Of a stretch of 64,000 nucleotides of DNA, positions 21,115 through 31,993 are shown one piece after another. The notes under the pieces were generated by a model, which did no database searches, was not told where the DNA came from, and saw only the letters and a list, made by a program, of their open reading frames with translations. Source of the DNA: Mermis nigrescens (taxonomy: Eukaryota; Nematoda; Enoplea; Mermithida; Mermithidae). Numbering within the stretch: position 1 is the stretch's first letter; every line of letters begins with the position of its first letter. The DNA lies in assembly GCA_036768485.1 (NCBI GenBank), contig JAVLUZ010000142.1, positions 12,619,814-12,683,813 on the forward strand. Direction: 5' to 3'. Both the position numbers and the translations under genes were made by a program.

Positions 21115-21835
21115 CTCAATAGTTGTTACACGCAAGTGTAAAGTATACGTGTTTTTTACTCTTTGCGTGTCCTTCAGCTTATATAAATCAATTTTGGTTT
21201 CTGTGTAGTCCAATTAGTTTTATAATGTCGAGGGTTGCAATATCTAAAAACCGATTTTTTCTCTTTTAACGAAATATTTTTGATCTGTGATGGTTTTAGT
21301 GTAAAGGGTTCGAGACGATAAACGAATTTCTACAACTACTCCGCTAAGTAGGCGGAACATGCTAATTATGCTTAAAATGTGCCCTGACCTTAGCGTTACA
21401 GATCCTAGTTTAGTTTGTTTCTATACACCCAATATTGCGTTATATGCACAAGTGTAAAGTTTACACTGAGAAGCACTTTTCCGCCCAGAGCATTGGGTAT
21501 CAAACAATTTGCGGAGGACCAATTTTTTTCAGATGTTGCCCCTGAGTTGTGGATTACGAATCTGACCTTAAAATTTCTTAGCACTCAATGGTTGTTGCAC
21601 CAAAGTGTAAAGTATACGGGTTTTTTACTGTTAGCGTGTCCTAAAGCTTATTCAGCTCAATTTTGGTTGCTGTGTAGTCTAATTAGTTTTATAATGTAGA
21701 GGGCTACAATATCTCGAAACGTAAAATTTTTTCTCTTTTAACGCAATATTTCTTGATCTGTGATCATTTTAGTGTAAAGGATTCGAGACGAAACAATAAA
21801 TTTCTTCAGCTACTAGTAACCCCCAGAATTTTGGC
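21115..21835. repeat. Two tandem units of about 470 bp with GTGTAAAGT(A/T)TAC
   Basis: GTGTAAAGTATACG occurs at about 21,137 and 21,607, each followed by TTTTTTACT, GCGTGTCCT, TTTTGGTT..CTGTGTAGTC, AATTAGTTTTATAATGT and AGTGTAAAGG. A GTGTAAAGTTTACACTGAG palindrome lies between them near 21,451. The units are related to the repeats of the 28.3-34.4 kb palindrome. Confidence 0.78.
21339..21406 (+). repeat. Copy of the 68-bp segment shared with 10.97 kb
   Basis: CTACTCCGCTAAGTAGGCGG, AACATGCTAATTATGCTTAA and the following CCTGACC..AGCGTTACAGATCCTA are the reverse complement of 10,973-11,041. It interrupts the 470-bp tandem unit between its first and second copies. Confidence 0.8.
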
Positions 21836-21909
21836 GCTGAATTATTAAATAAATTATTAAATAATTATTAAATATATGGCCTGAATTATTAAATAAAAGA
21901 AGAGAACCA

Positions 21910-22550
21910 GCAAAGAAAAATGCTCCGATGGAACAAAAAGGTTTATATACTTGAATTTCTTCATTGCTAAGGATGTAAAAGGAGGTGATTAGGGAAAATT
22001 TCCCTATATGCGCAGAAGCCATAGGAATGTGCTAAACAGTTAGACTTCCCTTGAACAATGGAAAATTCGAAGTATATTCTGCAGCCTGTGAAAAATGAGG
22101 GTGTAGTCACAAAGCGTACTGTGTTTCGCAAAAGAGCCTTGAAGACACTTTCATGACTATAAAATAATCGATGTTATATTTATTCAATGAAATCTTGACC
22201 TTCCACAATGCTCTGTAGTAAAAGATAATAGTGTAAACTTTACACCTACATTGCAAACTCAATAGTTTTCTTGGAGAACCACAAAATATTTCTTTAAATT
22301 TTCCAAAATATAGTACTCAAAATACTCGTCATCATAATCGAAATTACTACGGAAAATCTGCAGAAACGCGCATAGGCCGCAGAATATACTTCGATTTTTG
22401 CGTTGTTTAGGGAAGTCAAACTGTTTAACACATTCCTATGGCTTCTGCACATAAAGGAAATTTTCCATAGTCCCCTCCTTTTACATCCTTAGCAATGAAG
22501 AAATTCACGTATATTTACGTTTTTTGTTTCATCGGAGCATTTTTCTTTGC
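21910..22550. mobile_element. Long-TIR element (family J), copy 2
   Basis: The inverted terminal repeats are about 175 bp long: GCAAAGAAAAATGCTCCGAT at the left and ATCGGAGCATTTTTCTTTGC at the right, continuing through GATGTAAAAGGAGG and CAGAATATACTTCGA-type segments. The 641-bp element has no coding capacity. TA follows the right end; the left flank is CA. Confidence 0.85.
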
Positions 22551-22760
22551 TAGTGATTTAACATACTCGCCCTAGTATAGAAGAAAGACAAAAGAACAGC
22601 ATGTAGTCATGGTTAAATGTGGACAGCACTAAAACTCTGGGGATCTTCTGGGTCGAAATTGCGAAAAGATACATAAACATTCTGGGAGTCCGAGTAATAT
22701 TTAACATTCTGGAGGTCCAAATTCCCCGAAACACTCATCCAAGCCCATGTGCAATCATAG

Positions 22761-22970
<210 letters not shown>

Positions 22971-23253
22971 TATATAACCTGGTCGGTCTTTTGGGGAATC
23001 AGCCATCTGGGATGGGAAATGGTCTAAAAGTTGGTAACTAATCGGTAAAATCGGTAAACGGGCAGGTATAATGTAATTAAAATTGCCTTATATGACAGTT
23101 TCTGGTCGATTTCAAGCACTTTTACTGAAAGTTATGATTTTTGGTGCATTTTTACCCTAATTTTGCATTGTTTTTCTTCAAACATTTTTCCTCCAGTCCC
23201 TGACTTCTAGAAACTTCATACTACATACTTCAACACGTGCCTTTGGTCATTAT

Positions 23254-23440
23254 CATAGATGGGCAGCACAAAAATTCAGGGTGTGCAAAAGGTCAAACAA
23301 ATGGTCTTAAAAATTGTATTATGGCGAAAAAACGTAATTTTTCCACTTTTCTCATCGAGAACAAGCTCATCGGCATCAAGAATTGCGAAAAAACAAAAAT
23401 TAAAACATTGTATTCTAGGGGATATTTCTGTTTTGGGGCT
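23254..23440 (+). mobile_element. hAT-type miniature element, family A, copy 4 (3' truncated)
   Basis: CATAGATGGGCAGCAC, then the family core. The sequence loses similarity after TATTCTAGGGGATATTTCTG, so the right terminus is missing. Confidence 0.7.
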
Positions 23441-23627
23441 ATTTGGTCTTCTGGTTAGCGTTGTCAGAGTTAGTAAATTACAATAGAGTTAGGGTTAGGC
23501 TTCAACCCATTTCAAAAAGTTAATAGGGTTAGACTTAACTCTAACCCTATTTCTAAAAAGAGTGCATGTAGTATTCAGACATTTCAGTGTACATGCTAGC
23601 ATTGTACCTAGTACATAGTACCTAGTG

Positions 23628-23790
23628 TTGTAAAAGATAAGGATTTTTTGCAAGATAAAAGATAAAGATAAAGTTGAAATTTTAAAATCTAGAAGATAAA
23701 GATAAAGATAAAAATTAAGAAAGATAAAGATAAAGATAATTTGCAAGATAAAGGAATCAAAAAGATAAAGATAAAGATAAAGTGTAAATA
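23628..23790. repeat. AGATAA repeat with GTGTTGTAAAAGATAA terminus
   Basis: The edge AGTGTTGTAAAAGATAAGG is followed by arrays of AGATAAAGATAAAG. The mirror-image edge ATCTTTTACAACACTGC closes a similar array at 31,876-31,893, and a shorter AGATAA piece is at 27,310-27,350. The GTGTTGTAAAAGAT ends look like transposon termini rather than a pure microsatellite. Confidence 0.6.
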
Positions 23791-24284
23791 TGGTCACTTG
23801 GACCTAGGAGAATGATGTATGTGAAGTGCAATAAACGAGAGTGGGTGATGCAAAACTGCCAAAGGCACTAAGGACACATAAATGTAGGTCTGGGGTTTAC
23901 CCTTGGTATCTGACTGACACACGTACTACTACTACTGGCTGAGAGCAAGTCACTTCTTTCTATTCACAAGCATCAAAACCGTGCTCTGTGCGCCTGTATA
24001 CAAAGTATAGTCGCAACATTTATTGATTTTTTCAAACTTCTCTATTCTTCATAGGCTTAGACTATATAGTCTGTTTAATTTATTCGAGAGCTTTTTAGTA
24101 AATTTTCTAAGGGATACAGTAAACGAAACAAGACGAATTACTGTAATTCGGCAGATCAGCTTAATGAGGGCGAGTGGCTGGAATTCTTCCATTTTTAATG
24201 CACTAATCCGCCCATATAAATTGAATTTAGGCATTTAATCAGTGCTGAGACATACTGTAGTAAGTGCTTTAAACAAAAAGTTAT

Positions 24285-24352
24285 CAGCTGGGATCAAATA
24301 CGGGTTGCTTTGATGTCAAGCAGACGTTTTACCACTGACCTATACAGGAGTT
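24285..24352 (-). ncRNA. tRNA-derived segment (SINE-like or tRNA pseudogene)
   Basis: Read on the minus strand, TATAGGTCAGTGGTAAAACG resembles an A box with its D-loop. Further on, CGTATTTGATCCCAGC resembles a decayed B box (GGTTCRANTCC). The arm TGCTT-GACATCA-AAGCA forms a 5-bp stem with a 7-base loop, but lacks U33, so it is not a functional tRNA. It is most likely the head of an old tRNA-derived SINE. Spacing between boxes is right for RNA polymerase III. Confidence 0.4.
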
Positions 24353-24594
24353 CACGGCGGTTCTTAACATCTTAGTCTATCGTGATTAAAGTGTCAAACT
24401 TAGGATAAGCTGAATTGACGATTTTTATCTATAAGTTGATTGATCTGTTAGAAGACAATAATAAATTATGGGGGAAACGATGGGTTGACAGCCGGAAGCG
24501 GAAAGGGAAACGACTAAAGCACCGGAACCGGGTTCCCCAAGTATGTACGCCTTATCAGGGTCAACACCCCAACCCCGTTTCCGGCACTTTGGAC

Positions 24595-26349
24595 CAGAGG
24601 CATAGCCAGGATTTCGGTTCGGGGGGCATGAACAAAAATTTTTTAAGACTACTTTTGCATTGCATGTCAGTAACGTTATGTATAGTAAAACTGAGTTTTT
24701 CGACCTTTAGTAGTGTAGCCTAGCCAAAGAATACAAAAAGTGTAAAGCGACGCTAAGTGCCAAAAATTTTTGGAATTTCTACCGTTTTCACGTCGAATTT
24801 ACGGCCTTTCTATTAACAAACACTTCGGAAATGATAGGTAGCGCAAAGCGCCAAGAAATTTAGTCCTTTTTTACCGTCCTTAACATTTTGTAACTCTGTG
24901 AAAACTAATAGTCTGACAGAGCAGAAAATTATCACATTTGTACAGAACAATTTTGACACTTCAAGCTTCTAACAGAATAATGCGAATTAGTAACTTTGTC
25001 TGAAGATATTTTGAGTGATTCGGACTTTTAAAATACAGACAGAACAGTAAGTAACTGGCGGCGCTATGCGCCGAAAACATTTTGACGTTTTTGCACTTAA
25101 AACTCAATTTATACCGCGCTTACATCATACAAAACAGACAAATTAATGCCGGCGCGAAGCGTCAGAATTTTTAGAAATTCCCAACCCTTTTACCTGACTT
25201 GTTCTCCCTAAAATCTCGTTGCTCATGTACAACGACATTTTACAGCTGCAGCGGGTCTGGTGCATGCGTGGGCAGCAAGAAAATTCTGGGGGGAGGGGTG
25301 TGCAAGATTTTTCAAAGGTCAAAAAATGGCCTTTAAAGTGGTAGTATGACCAAAAAACACCATTTTTCGACGTTTCTCATCGAGCACTATCTATTGGCAT
25401 CAAAAAATTGCGAAAATAACGAGAAAAAATTTTAGAAATTGAATTCTGGGGGGAGTATTTTGATTTCTGGGGGAAGGTGTTTTGGTTTTTGGTTTCTCGT
25501 GGGAGGGGTTGCATACCCCCCAAACCCATCCCACGCCCAGGTGTGGTCTGGTGTGGCGCGCTCAAGCGTTCCCAGCGAGTTTTGGGGCAGAGTCCAGAAA
25601 AATTTTGTAAAAAAGCATTTTAACGTTTAAATAGTAACGTTAAAATTTTCGCAAAATCGGCCAAATCTCAGTTCTGAATCAAGCCCAAAAACACTTAAAA
25701 ATGATGAACTCCTACATTGCACAAAACTTCTGAGCTGAAATGCGTTTTTCGACCTCTGCTAATTTACATAGCGCAGCAACTTGTCGCTGCCAATAAGATA
25801 AAGAAAAATGTATCAATGGAAATTTTGTTCTTACCGTTTTCAGGTCCATTTGTGGCCTTCTTATCAACAAGTTGCAGTTCAGAGAATAGGAAATGCGCAA
25901 AAACATAAGACAAATTTGGCCATTCTACATTTAAAATAGGATTATATCACCTTGTAAAGAAAGACAACAAAGCAAAGAATGGACAAAGTGGTACACAAAA
26001 GACAAACAAAGCATAGAATGGACAAACTGGTACACTATAATTTTCGCACTTTTACTATTATACTCAACAAGTATGCGCAGTTTCATTCAACGATTAAATA
26101 GTGGATTAAAATTATTAAAGTGATGTGAAGTGCTGAATTATTTCAGCTGATTCAAGCTTTTAAATTCATTGGATCTATATAACAATAAATAATAATGACT
26201 CGGCGCGAAGCGCCTGGAAAATTTTGACGTTTTTGCCTTTTTAAATTCAGTTTTCTGGGCACAAATTATTGCAACAGAAAAATCAACAATATTTCTGAAA
26301 AATTTTGGGAGTGGCATGTGCCCCCAATGCCTCCCTGGCTACGCCTATG
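24595..26349 (+). mobile_element. hAT-type element, family F, with nested family A copy
   Basis: Termini CAGAGGCATAGCCAGG and CCTGGCTACGCCTATG are inverted. The target CTTTGGAC is perfectly duplicated at 24,587-24,594 and 26,350-26,357. The 1,755 bp carry several hairpin words (about 24,752, 24,840, 25,065, 25,150 and 26,202) and a family A insertion at 25,263. No transposase was recognised. Confidence 0.88.
25263..25545 (+). mobile_element. hAT-type miniature element, family A, copy 5
   Basis: From CATGCGTGGGCAGC to CCACGCCCAGGTGTG, with 8-bp flank GTCTGGTG perfectly duplicated at 25,255-25,262 and 25,546-25,553. It is nested in the family F element, so it moved later. Confidence 0.92.
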
Positions 26350-26488
26350 CTTTGGACTACCCTCAAGGCACAGAAACCCCCGACGAAACCGGAGTCAGCT
26401 GCACATATGAATCAAGGGCCCTCTTTCCGAGCCCCTAAACCCCCTTCAGTGAGATAAATTTTGACAGAAAATGGGTTGGGGGTGTTGA

Positions 26489-26773
26489 CCAGACATGGGC
26501 GTGGGGGTTGGGGGGTATGCACCCTCAGAAGTTGGAATACCCCACCCCAGAAATCAAAATACCTACCCCCTGAATTCAATGTTTGAAATTTTTCTGCTTT
26601 TTTAGCGATTTTTTGATGCCATTTGATAGTGCTCGATGAGAAACTTCGAAAAATAGTGTTTTTTTCGCTATACGACCAGTTGTTAAGACCATTTTTTGAC
26701 CTTAGAACATTTTTTCACCCCCTTCCCCAGAAATTTTTCACCCCCTCCAGAATTTTGGTGCTGCCCATCTATG
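26489..26773 (-). mobile_element. hAT-type miniature element, family A, copy 6
   Basis: In inverse orientation, from CAGACATGGGCGTGGGGG to TTTGGTGCTGCCCATCTATG. Flanks GTGTTGAC and GTGTTCAC match at 7 of 8. Confidence 0.86.
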
Positions 26774-26809
26774 GTGTTCACCCTGATGTGCCCTATTAGG
26801 AACCCGGTT

Positions 26810-26945
26810 CTGGCGGTCTGGATTGTTTCCGTTTCCGCCTTACCCATTGTCTCCGTTTCGGTTTCCTGCTTTTGCCTACTGTTTCCGTTTCCGGATTTTA
26901 CCCATCATTTCCGTTTCCCTTTCCGGGTTTTACCCACACCCTAAA
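26810..26945. repeat. CCGTTTCC-rich degenerate hexamer tract
   Basis: A run of GTTTCCGTTTCCG-like words on the plus strand. A facing purine version, GGAAACGA...CGGAAGCGGAAAGGGAAACG, lies at about 24,474-24,535. The pair brackets the family F and A elements, much as the GGAATC arrays do at 8.3-10 kb. Confidence 0.5.
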
Positions 26946-27354
26946 TTATGCCGCAAAAATGCTATTGAAAAACCCTTCCTTGCTTCGTAGCTATAGTGAG
27001 ATCTAGCGACCTACAGTACATAAGAAAGAAGGGATGACTGTAGCCACCGAAAACATTTACTGACAAAGCTCTCGGATAAATGAAACAGACTATAGATTAA
27101 CGTGGGTGCTAGTAGTAGTACTCCCGCTTAGATCGGTATCACTCCCGTTTACTTAGGTCGATATACAGGAATTATTTTGGGCCACACGCCGTAGGGTTTA
27201 AACAATCGTTTCTCTTCTTTTCTTGCATTACAGTAAGACTTGAATGCGTCTAAATGTATTTCACGTCAAACCTGCATTTTGGATTACATGCTGTCTTATG
27301 TACATACTTTATCTTTTTTAGCAAGATAAATTTCTATCAAAAAGATAAAGACTA

Positions 27355-28105
27355 GCAAAGAAAAATGCTCCGATGGAACAAAAAAGATGAATATACTTGG
27401 AATTGTGGATTATTAAGGATGTAAAAGGAGGGGACTAGGAAAAGTCTACCTAAAGTCGCAAAATCTGCTAAAAATCAGACTTCTCTAAGCAACGCAAAAA
27501 ATCGATGTATATTCTGCGGCCAACAGATTAAAATAAATATTTAACCATAAAAATGATTGAAAAAGCAGCACATTAGCTATGCAGTAGCTATGGGAAATGA
27601 TATTGAGTAAACTAACAGTCTTCTAAGCCAATTGAATGAAATAGCAAACATCCAAGACAATTGGAGAATTGGTTGGTTTAAAACAGTAGGAAACGCGTAA
27701 GATGACTTGAAACAGACTAAATGTAGATACACTAGCATGCCCGAAAGGATTGTGTGCACTAATGAATCGGCCCCTACTTTGCTTGCTATAATGCTCATAA
27801 AATAAAACAACTTTAAATACAATACCTCTTAGTTTTCTATCAATCAGGTGCCAGCAATTTAAAAAAGTAACCTTGATAGATTTCGTACACTCTTATCTGA
27901 AACTTCGAACATTATTTAAAAAAGACACTTTTTTAGAGGCCGCAGAATATACATCGATTTTTTGCGTTGCTTAGAGAAAGTCTGATTTTTAGCAGATTTT
28001 GCGACTTTAGGTAGACTTTTCCTAGTCCCCTCCTTTTACATCCTTAATAATCCACAATTCCAAGTATATTCATCTTTTTTGTTCCATCGGAGCATTTTTC
28101 TTTGC
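27355..28105. mobile_element. Long-TIR element (family J), copy 1, complete
   Basis: A 751-bp element with terminal inverted repeats of about 170 bp (GCAAAGAAAAATGCTCCGAT; GGAGGGGACTAGGAAAAG versus CTTTTCCTAGTCCCCTCC; GGCCGCAGAATATACATCGA). TA flanks both ends (27,353-27,354 and 28,106-28,107), consistent with a TA target duplication. The interior has no transposase. Minus-strand open frame 27,577-27,822 is shared in degraded form with copy 3 and is probably fortuitous. Confidence 0.9.
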
Positions 28106-29930
28106 TAGTACCCCACTTTTAATTAGTATGATTAGAGAACATCAGTCAGTAAACACATACAGTAACATGCCATTATAATGACAGCAGTCCAAGAACACGG
28201 AAAACAATAATGTTCTTAACATCAGCATTATCCTTTTCAAACAAGACAACCTTACATTATTTTAACAGATCAAAGTTTTTCAGCATTAACTCTACGCAAA
28301 TATCAAGTGTAAGGAACACTAACGCTTAGATTTGGAAGTAAAATAAATTTGTAGTATAAACTACATTTAACAACGAATGATTAGTGCAAACTTCACACAA
28401 CTACTAGGTGTAGAGAAAACTAATAGTCAGATTCTCAATTCTGATTTTACGTAGAACATTTTGAAAAAATTAAGCTTCCGCAATACTCTAGAACAAGAGT
28501 TGAGTTAATAGGCAGTTAAACTTTACACAACCACAGAGTTCAAAGAAAATTTCAGTCGGATTCGTAATTCTGATATTACGATCAACATTTATGAAAAAAT
28601 TAAGTCTCCACAATGGCCCAAGGACAAGATATATATATATCAGATGTGTTAACGTAGACTCAAGCTACGTTCACTTCGCTTACTTAACCATAATCTCAAG
28701 CTTATGCGCTCACACGGGGGTTCTCGCCCTTTTTAGGAGGTCGATCACCAGCCGGCGATTCGGGGGGGGGGTAAGCGGCCCAGCCTATTCAAGGTAGCCC
28801 GTCCCTCTACGCACGCACCTAGTGAAACTTACTTATTTAACCCCTTTGAGATTAAGTACCTAATTAAAGTAAGTTCCCGGAAACCTGATTGAGGGCTCAA
28901 AAAGATTATTAATTAATTTGTTTTGGACCGAATTCCGGTGCTTGAAAATATTAAGGGTTCCTAAGTATAGTGTAGCACAAGGACAGAATTCAACAGCACG
29001 GAAATTCAACCGTTAATTAAATAATTAATTTTTACAATATTTTTTCGACAGAAAAATTATGAAGCAATTAAAAAGCGACAGCATGGAGGATACATGCTGC
29101 TGACCGTCGTGTTACGCTAATCGGATAAAATCAAACAATATTACTAAACAAGGGCACAAAGCCCTGCCAAAGGCATACAACAACTGATGCCAATTTGCAC
29201 AAACACGACGAGTTCTGCAGCCTAGCAGATAAAAAAGGCACGTACGGAGTCTGCTCACGTACGGCGACGAAAAGGAAAAAGATACGCTCAGCGCGGAAGC
29301 TGGCGGAGAGGCTCTCAGGCTCAAAAGCTAATTGTAAAATGTAAAATCTTAAAGTGCCGTCAAAACTGCGCTCGCACGCAGTTTTAACTGACGCGGAAAA
29401 AGAGGCGTAACAACACGAACCAAGAGATATGAAAAGGATCTATGAATACGACAATAGGCCTATGGGCAAAAGCTTACGGTAAAGGTATGTACAAACGAGA
29501 CAGGCACAAATTTGAGGCACACACATATGATCTTTTAAAACACGTAAGTTATGATAACACACATACCAATTTGTACTCAAGTCGCATTAAGCCCGAGTGC
29601 CCATTTTCCTATCCCGGATTTTGATTGAAAATATGTGTGGGAAAGGAATTAAAAATATGATAATTTTTAGGGGAAGGTGGTCCCGGGCGACTCACTTAAG
29701 CGTTGCGCTTAACGGTCGTGTACGTGCGCATGGAAATTGAGCACAAGAATGCACATCTGGGGCAATCAATCGGTTTTTTTTCATCTGTTTCAAAAAAAAC
29801 CCAAACCGATTTTTTCCCAAAAAATTTTTTCAGTGTAAAGTTTACAAACATAAGTTACAAACGTACTACAATCAACGGGCTACAAACTGGCCCAAACCGA
29901 ATTTATTTACACTTAACTTTCTCTGTTCAG

Positions 29931-30067
29931 AAGTCGGGAGAGGTCGAATAGGATAAAAATAAAGTACTTTCTAAGGGGTGGCGAACAAAAATATGAAGTG
30001 AAGAAGTCGGGAGAGGTCGAATAGGATAAAAATAAAGTACTTTTTAAGGGGTGGCGAACAAAAATAT
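29931..30067. repeat. 73-bp direct tandem duplication
   Basis: AAGTCGGGAGAGGTCGAATA followed by GGATAAAAATAAAGTACTTT and AAGGGGTGGCGAACAAAAATA occurs twice, at 29,931 and 30,004, almost without change, so it is recent. A diverged mirror copy is in the right arm near 32,970-33,030. Confidence 0.9.
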
Positions 30068-30539
30068 GGACAAACACGTATTTTTCGCTGTCCACCACAT
30101 TGTAAACTTTAAAAATCTGAACTTAACGCCCCATTGAGTGTAAATAAATTCGGCTTGGGCCAGTTTGTAGCCCTTTGATTGTAGTACGTTTGTATGTGCC
30201 AAACTTATGTTCCGCAAAATATTTGAAATCATTTACCAATTAAATACGAAAAAACCTGTTTTTTCGCCCATTTTACACCTCAGATTTCGAACTTTACACC
30301 CCCATAAACAACTCAATATTACATTTTTTTAAACGCGGTTTGTTTCGACGTGTAGCCCTTAAAAGTTACTTTATTTTTATCTATATAAATTATCTTAATT
30401 CATAACCGAAAAAGTTGGCAGAGAAATCTTGGACAAAATCTGTTTTTTTACTCATCCACTAGAGTGTAAAGTTTGAATCCCTGGTACTGTGTATTGATTG
30501 TAGAAAAGTTTGAAGGTCAGATTCGTTATTCTAACCTCA

Positions 30540-31495
30540 CAGAGTACATTAAAAAAAATTCATCATCCACGATGCTCTGGGCGGAAAAATTTTTTCAGTG
30601 TAAAGTTTACACCTGCACTAATAACGCAATATTGATTGTAAAGAAACAAAATAAATTTTGACGTGTAGCGCTTAACACGAGGCAGATTTTAAAGGTAGTT
30701 ACCACGTTTTTTCTACTAAGTGGAGAATATGGCAGGGAAAAATATTTTTTGTCTCAGACTCTTTACAATAAACCGCCTCTAAATTCGAAGGTATTACTTT
30801 TTTAAGAAAAAATAAAAAAGTTTCTCCTAGATTTTATAACCGTCTACCTTTTGAAACCAATCAGACTGCATAGAATGTAAAACTGAGTTAGATATGCTCT
30901 TGCACATGAAAACAGTAAAAAACCAGTCTAATTTACACTCCTGTGCAACAACCAATGAGTGTAAAGAAATTTTAAGACCAGATTCGTAACCTCACTAATT
31001 AGGGAAAACATTTTTAAAAAAATTCATCATCCACGACGCTATGGGTGGTAAAATTTTTTCAGTGTAAAGTTTACACTTGCAACTAATAACGCAATATTGA
31101 TTGTAAAGAAACAAAATAAATTTTGACGTGTAGCGCTTAGGACGAGGCACATTTTAAGGGTAGTTACCACGTTTTGTCTACCAAGTGGAGAATATGGCAG
31201 GGAAAAAAGTTTTTGTCCCAGACTCTTTACAATAAACCGTCTCTAAATTCGAAAATATTACTTTTTGAAAAAAATTAAAAAAAGTCGTCCCTAGATTTTT
31301 TGACCGTCTACCTTTTGAGACCAATCAGACTGCATAGAATGTAAAACTGAGTTAGATATGCTCTTGCACACGAAAACTGTAAAAAACCGTCTAGTTTACA
31401 CTCCTGTGCAACAATCAATGAGTGTAAAGAAATTTTAAGACCAGATTCGTAACCTACTAATTAGGGAAAACATTTTTAAAAAACATTGGCCCTCC
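30540..31495. repeat. Tandem duplication of about 470 bp inside the left palindrome arm
   Basis: Two units starting at AATTCATCATCCACGA (about 30,557 and 31,020). Each contains TTTTTTCAGTGTAAAGTTTA, ATTGATTGTAAAGAAACAAA, TTTTGACGTGTAGCGCTTA, AGTGGAGAATATGGCAGGGA and CAATCAGACTGCATAGAATG. High identity shows a recent duplication, which explains why the left arm is longer than the right. Confidence 0.88.
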
Positions 31496-31734
31496 GCAAA
31501 TTATTTGAATTTTTGGTGTAAACTTTACACACTCACGACGCACTCGGTATTGAGTGTAAACAAGAAAAAAAATGGGGGCACTAAGTTTTTTTATTATCTA
31601 CCTTTTAAAAAAAACCGCACCTCTCAGATGTGTGCCGTTATAGCTGTGAGGGGGGACAGAAATTTCGCACTCGCTGTGAAGAACTTATAAGAAAAAAGGG
31701 TGGCCAAGTATATTATAGGTAGCGCTATCGCGCT

Positions 31735-31893
31735 ACCTATGATAAAGATAAAGATGGCCTGTGATTTTTCCAAAAGATAAAGATAAAGATAAAGATAGAA
31801 TAAAGAAATCGTCAAGATAAAGATAAAGATATCTTTATCTTTATCTTTATCTTGCTAAAAAGATAAAGATAAAGATATCTTTTACAACACTGC
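31735..31893. repeat. AGATAA/TTATCT array at palindrome centre
   Basis: AAGATAAAGATAAAGAT runs that switch strand (ATCTTTATCTTTATCTT) and finish with TCTTTTACAACACTGC at the gap. It is flanked by TAGGTAGCGC...GCGCTACCTA inverted words on both sides of the gap (31,708-31,733 and 31,996-32,022). Confidence 0.8.
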
Positions 31894-31993
31894 NNNNNNN
31901 NNNNNNNNNNNNNNNNNNNNNNNNNNNNNNNNNNNNNNNNNNNNNNNNNNNNNNNNNNNNNNNNNNNNNNNNNNNNNNNNNNNNNNNNNNNNN
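31894..31993. other. Assembly gap (100 N)
   Basis: A run of exactly 100 N at the middle of the large palindrome. Palindrome centres often break short-read assembly, so the gap probably reflects the structure itself. Confidence 0.95.

Noticed and set aside
27577..27822. 81-codon minus-strand frame in family J copy 1, possible transposase
   Set aside because: It is rich in hydrophobic residues, lacks catalytic motifs, and is not kept open in copy 3.
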